The notes beneath the pieces are model-generated. The model had not been told where the DNA came from. It ran no database searches and was given only the letters and a program-made list of their open reading frames with translations. From Mytilisepta virgata (taxonomy: Eukaryota; Mollusca; Bivalvia; Mytilida; Mytilidae): DNA of 64,000 nt. A program made the position numbers and the translations under genes. Below, in pieces: positions 59,612-64,000 of the stretch. The stretch is from assembly GCA_028015205.1 (NCBI GenBank), contig CM051517.1:62201455-62265454 (forward strand), given 5' to 3'. Position 1 is the first letter of the stretch. Each line of letters begins with the position of its first letter.

Positions 59612-60232
59612 AGTAAAATATTTAGCAATTCAAACAATTGATCACTGTTACAAAGGAAAATTATATGAAGTTTGTTTTTAAAGGTATCAATTTAAATGGT
59701 GTAAACAATAAATTGTCACAATATATTCATCTATTCCATGCTTTGTTCCCCGCACTATCATGACTATCGAAGCGAATCTATACTTTAATAATTGATTTGT
59801 AACGAGCAATCTGATTGGTGGGACAGACCAAGTTATACAGTGCATGTATATCATATTTTTGTTCATTGTCTCTAATTCAATATTATTTATCAGTTAAAGA
59901 AGAAAACCGGCTTTAATGTGATAAATATGTTGAAAATTGCAGTTTATAAAAAGCGCAAACTGACCAACCATGATGCAGAAGATTGAGGTAATATTGTTGA
60001 AAGTCAAAATACGAATGTACAACTCCAAAATGTTAAAAAACAAATTCAAAATGCCACGAATGACAAAAATAGTAAAGCTGTAACTATCCAAAAAAGTTCT
60101 TAGCTTCCACAAAATTTAACAATTTTTAAAAGTCAATACACATTTTTATTTGAATAGATTCTCGTCTGTTATCCATATGCTTCATCTTGCATATTATAGT
60201 TTCTCACAGATGCAAGATGTGCAAATATTATC

Positions 60233-60340
60233 GATTTACGACTCGTCAGTTCTGCTCAACAAAAACAATAATCCAAAAAGTTTAAGGCCAATTCAAAAAT
60301 ACCAAAATGACGAAATGGGTAAAGCCAAAACTATGTAATT
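60233..60340 (+). repeat. Dispersed repeat, same family as 17070
   Basis: Reads GATTTACGACTCGTCAGTTC, then AATAATCCAAAAAG, AATACCAAAATGACGAAATG and TAAAGCCAAAACTATG. Confidence 0.6.
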
Positions 60341-60520
60341 TGCCAGTTGATACTTACATGTACAATGTAACGGGTTGACGTGAAATTATAGTATCCTATT
60401 AATCAGTGTAGATCACAGGTAATAGAATAAAAGACCCAGGATGAACAGTAACTACATTTACATGTAAAAGGTCAAGTATATCAACCATCTAAAAGTTTCT
60501 TCAACTTTGGTAAATGAGTA

Positions 60521-60700
60521 AATATCGGCAAAAGAATGCCGAATCGGCAAAACAATGGGAAAGTCCGTAAATTCAAAATTCAAGGAAAAGACAAAGTCAT
60601 GAGAATGGAACAGAGCAAACAAGGATACATGTTTAACTAAAGAATAAAAAAACATATAATTAACTAAACAATAATATAACAAGACATCACGGAAACTAAA
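60521..60700 (+). repeat. Dispersed repeat, CCGGAGCACC family
   Basis: Shares AATATCGGCAAAAGAAT, CAAGGAAAAGACAAAGTCA, CAAGGATACATGTTTAAC and GAAACTAAAGCACTA with 34567-34825. The right end of the family is missing. Confidence 0.72.
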
Positions 60701-61725
60701 GCACTAATTTGTAAACCAAAACAACTTGCAAAACAACACGTGTTGGAAAAAAAATCATCAGTTTCTTGTGAAAATACAAGTACATGCACCCTACCTTTGT
60801 AATGTCAGAGATCAGTTGGAAAGAAAAGTTGCAGTTTGTATTAACATTTATCTAAATTTTATGGTTTACCGGAAAACTAGTTTACGATTTAGAGGACACT
60901 GCAATGGTGAATTGTGTTTACTTATGAGTACTGATATCGTTACCGTTTCGGCATTAGAACACCTATCTTATACAAAAATCGGGAGCTTTAAATAATAGAC
61001 ATTTTCTTGCTTTTACTATTTATGGGCGTGCAAATAACTCCTGGAAAAAGTTACCCGAGTGACATACTAAATATATTTGGCGCAAAGTTAAGATTACCAT
61101 AAAATGCTTTTTGAATGAGCACTTGCTATCTACTATTCACGCTTTCGTCAAGATTGGTTACTCACCTTTCAACTTTTTTACGTTTTACAGCTGAACGGAA
61201 AATAGTAAACAGAACGTACTTATACGAACCGTTTATGGTAAACGCCGATTTAACTCCGACATGCGGGTTGACATTTTGCTGCTATTTTTTTTCGATAATA
61301 ACATTCACATAACAACAGAGTTGTATTATTTAAAAAACAAGTTCAAAACATATACAAATACAATGAAATATTGATAAATATACCTTGTAAGTGTTTTAAA
61401 TATTGACAATCATTATTAATTATTTCAACCCACTTTAATTTTACAGTTCAAAAGCTTCAGTGCTTCAATGCCAATATAACTTTCTCACGAATACGATGTT
61501 TTGTGTAATTTTACATTCTGACAAAACATTAATTGTTGTTGAGCTAAATTAACAGAATTAATGTTATATGGTAACCAAGTTGTACACGTGGGACGCCTTC
61601 GACTATCCAACATCCAGTGCGGGGGAGTTTGTTAATCGTGGGCTCGTAGATGGTTATCAGCTTGTAAACGGCCACAAAAATTAAATTAAGATACAGCGTT
61701 GTCAGTTTGTATTCGTTTAAGATAG
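60701..61725. other. AT-rich sequence, nothing recognised
   Basis: Frames at 60726-60995 and 61115-61312 have no recognisable motif. Confidence 0.45.
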
Positions 61726-61738
61726 TAGATAGTAAAGA

Positions 61739-62056
61739 TGGATGATTGATGAATTAGTGTTTAACGAATAGGGGCAACCATTAAGTGCATATCAGAACGA
61801 GAACATGTTGATATGATATAAATATGAACCCTGCTATGTACTAGACCGGTTGCTAGCTCACGAGGTAACAGTCCGCAGGAAGACATAGCACCCCACCCGG
61901 ACACATTATACTAACTCCGAGCCGACCAGTCCTTTGGTCTTAGATACCGCGTGCTTGGTGGAGAAGCAGCAAATACCAATTTTAATGTCTTTGGTTTGAC
62001 CCGGCCGGGGATCGAACCGACGACCTTCCGCACTCGGGAAGACCATCGAGGCGGTC
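61739..62056 (-). mobile_element. tRNA-derived SINE with A-box-region deletion
   Basis: Minus-strand copy of the same SINE. The flanking duplication is TAGATAGTAAAGA (61726-61738) against TAGATATTAAAGA (62057-62069), one mismatch. The head runs from GATGGTCT straight to TCCCGAGTGCGG, so about 17 bases between the A and B boxes are missing. Confidence 0.88.
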
Positions 62057-62069
62057 TAGATATTAAAGA

Positions 62070-62852
62070 AGAAGAAATGATAATAATACAAAACGAGTAC
62101 GGTAATGTTTTATGAAAACGTCTACAATTATTATATTTTTTACATTAAAAATTAAAACTCGTAAACTGACGATATGTATACTCTATAATCAATTTTTTAT
62201 TCAGCTTACTTGTTAAACTGTTGAGAATCTATTTAAAAACATATTAGTTTTTCAGTTTGGATAAAAAATAATGTAAATAAATCAGGAAGACGTGCCAATA
62301 GACCATTAAATCCAAAGTTTTCTGAGTGTATACATGTACTTTTACGAATCCAACGCAAAGTCATGAAATACGGTGATCAATGTTAAGAATCTGTACCCTT
62401 ACAACAAATAAACATTCGTCGATAACATTTTGGACGCAAGAAAATATTTACACATTTCATCGAGACAGTTGTGCTTGAAGGTAAAAAATGTTGAAAGCCT
62501 AAACAATATAAACACGAAAGTAGTAGGGTCAGTTTCCTTTGATTTATTTCACTTGATGGGCCATTTTCAGAAAGTCGCCTGGTATCTGGTGGCATAGCCC
62601 GGTATGTGGTCTCTAAAGATTTGCTAATAGTAACTTTAAGTAAGTTACTAAAAAATGGTGACAGTTTTAACACAAATTAGCTAAATTAGTTTCTTTAACG
62701 TGAATGACACTCAGAACCAAAACTAATTTTTGGCTGTAAGTGAGATTACATATCATGTATCTGCTTTCATACGACTTTAGAATGGTTTTAGTTCTGAATT
62801 AATTTTCCTTCTTGGCAATATTCTAAAAATTGATGCAAATTAACCCAAATCG
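62070..62852. other. AT-rich spacer between two SINEs of opposite orientation
   Basis: A 96-residue minus frame at 62383-62673 is unrecognised; no other structure. Confidence 0.4.
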
Positions 62853-62865
62853 CCTATATACACGA

Positions 62866-63202
62866 ATCGCCTCGTTGGTCTCGAGTGCGGAAGGTCGCGG
62901 GTTCGATCCCCAGCCGGGTCAAACCAAAGACATTAAAATTGGTATTTGCAGCTTCTCCACCAAGCAGGTGGCATCTAGGAATAAGACAAAGATCTACTGG
63001 TTGGCTCGGAGTCATTATAATGTTACCGAGTGGGGAGATATGTCTTCTTGTGGACAGTTACCTCGAGCTCGTGTGTTAGCATATTAAAAATCCGGCTCAG
63101 CGTGTCGGTCTAGTACAAAGCATGGATCTATTCATTATAATACATGTTCTTGTCCTGATATGCACCTGGCTGCCACTGGACGTTAAACAACAATTCATCC
63201 AT
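62866..63202 (+). mobile_element. tRNA-derived SINE with a different head deletion
   Basis: Plus-strand copy with a perfect 13-bp duplication, CCTATATACACGA (62853-62865 and 63203-63215). The head reads TTGGTCTCGAGTGCGG, lacking about 18 bases between A and B boxes. The break point differs from the copy at 61739. The B box GGTTCGATCCC and the tail TGCCACTGGACGTTA are intact. Confidence 0.9.
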
Positions 63203-63215
63203 CCTATATACACGA

Positions 63216-64000
63216 CCTTTGCCGGAAGAAAACTTATTTATGAATAAGCATACAATTTTTGTTTGCTAACATAAAAATGCATTGCATACCATCGTTTACG
63301 ATAAAAAGTAAGTAGATATTTAAGATTAAAAAATGAATGGTTATGAGTGAAACAAATACACGGGAAAGTGGCCCTACTCGTTTGACATTTTAAATGGACA
63401 AAATGACCAAAATGGTTAAGTTTAAACATCTAACGACAGATCTATGTGGCGAAATACTAAAAAATATACTGTACCCGGTAAGAAAAGAAATATTGCGTGT
63501 ATATGAACACTAAATCACTACATGTACATGTACGTGATACAATTTAAGAGGAACATTGTCTTCTTTAAATGCAGGTCTTCACTTTGAAATCACATTGGGC
63601 TTTTGACACCTCACCCCAGTTCAAAACACCACCTAAAATCAATCCTTTACTAGATCTCGGAATTTTAAATGTTTTGCTTTGTTCTTCGTCAGATTTATGC
63701 CAAGGGGTAAACAGTTTAGTTAAAATACAGGCTAAAGGTCATGTCATAGACGGTTTCAATAAACGGCACATAAACTCGTGACATTTATAGCTGTTATATA
63801 GTGATAGACGATCATCACTTTTCCAAGCAATAGATTAATGTAATTGATTTCATCGATCATTCCATAAGTAATAACTGGAAATATAAGATGGTATCCGTCA
63901 TCAAAGTTCCCGGACTTCCAAATAGCCGCTGGTAATGTCTACTCTGTCAACTACATCAATAATAACGTCGTTCTTTTTTCGGGAGAATCTTTATCAGTTT
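63216..64000. other. AT-rich sequence, nothing recognised
   Basis: A 70-residue plus frame at 63569-63781 is unrecognised and may be chance. Confidence 0.4.

Larger units (their letters stand above)
58873..59620 (+). repeat. Duplicated segment, copy B (with 383-bp insertion)
   Basis: Collinear with 53205-53555 once the inserted element 59025-59407 is removed. The order of shared blocks is unchanged, and the sequence resumes directly after the insertion with AATCAATCGTACTATGTCATAATTAC. Confidence 0.8.

Noticed and set aside
62383..62673. 96-residue minus-strand frame
   Set aside because: No motif; sits between repeats; no supporting splice signals.

Overview
The window reads as nuclear DNA of a bivalve mollusc, most likely a mussel-like species. 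That identification is an inference from three things: AT-rich non-coding sequence full of diverged interspersed repeats, tRNA-derived SINEs with the 3' tail I associate with bivalves (ending TGCCACTGGACGTTAA), and LINE remnants of types common in bivalve genomes. There is no bacterial-style operon, CRISPR array, rRNA or convincing free-standing tRNA gene. Most open frames in the window are chance frames or lie inside repeats.

The one gene that can be assembled with confidence is a collagen-like gene on the minus strand. Seven exons (45855-45912, 44213-44317, 43099-43179, 41656-41736, 40561-40737, 40183-40254, 39069-39095) plus 38599-38688 make eight in all. All have AG/GT borders, and every junction between them is phase 1, usually splitting a glycine codon. 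Read 5' to 3' they give a short cysteine-containing segment, an acidic linker with an R-G-K-R furin-type site, and then a Gly-X-Y domain with a few interruptions, including one Cys-containing break. A hydrophobic exon candidate at 46691-46905 encodes what looks like a cytoplasmic tail and a type II signal anchor. With it, the layout resembles transmembrane collagens and gliomedin-like proteins, but that exon does not join the next one in phase with the donor I can see. The 3' end of the gene, including any C-terminal globular domain, is not identified and should lie below 38599.

Around the gene, 1-38 kb and 46-64 kb are repeat-rich sequence. The elements include: three families of small elements flanked by TTAA with short inverted termini (622-894 and 8961-9234; 31415-31814 and 11885-12231; 43517-43787); four copies of one tRNA-derived SINE with recognisable target-site duplications (21353, 39757, 61739, 62866) and one different SINE-like element with a related tail (35351); several long foldbacks (6249-6394, 17900-18387, 24343-24668, 38001-38129, 48702-49085, 51683-52400); and a 383-bp foldback-headed element in two copies (46017, 59025). 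LINE 3' remnants lie at 1925-2607, 13058-13800 and 30465-30591.

Two local duplications stand out. One is a diverged array directly upstream of the candidate transmembrane exon (46918-48703), with an inverted partial copy at 52590-52820. The other is a pair at 53205-53555 and 58873-59620; one copy carries a 383-bp insertion the other lacks, and both keep a TATA-like box and a 23/24-codon open frame. I found no clear sign of a novel multi-gene system. The most testable leads are the collagen gene, the duplicated promoter-like segment, and a weak candidate for a small secreted Cys-containing peptide at 18852-19312.
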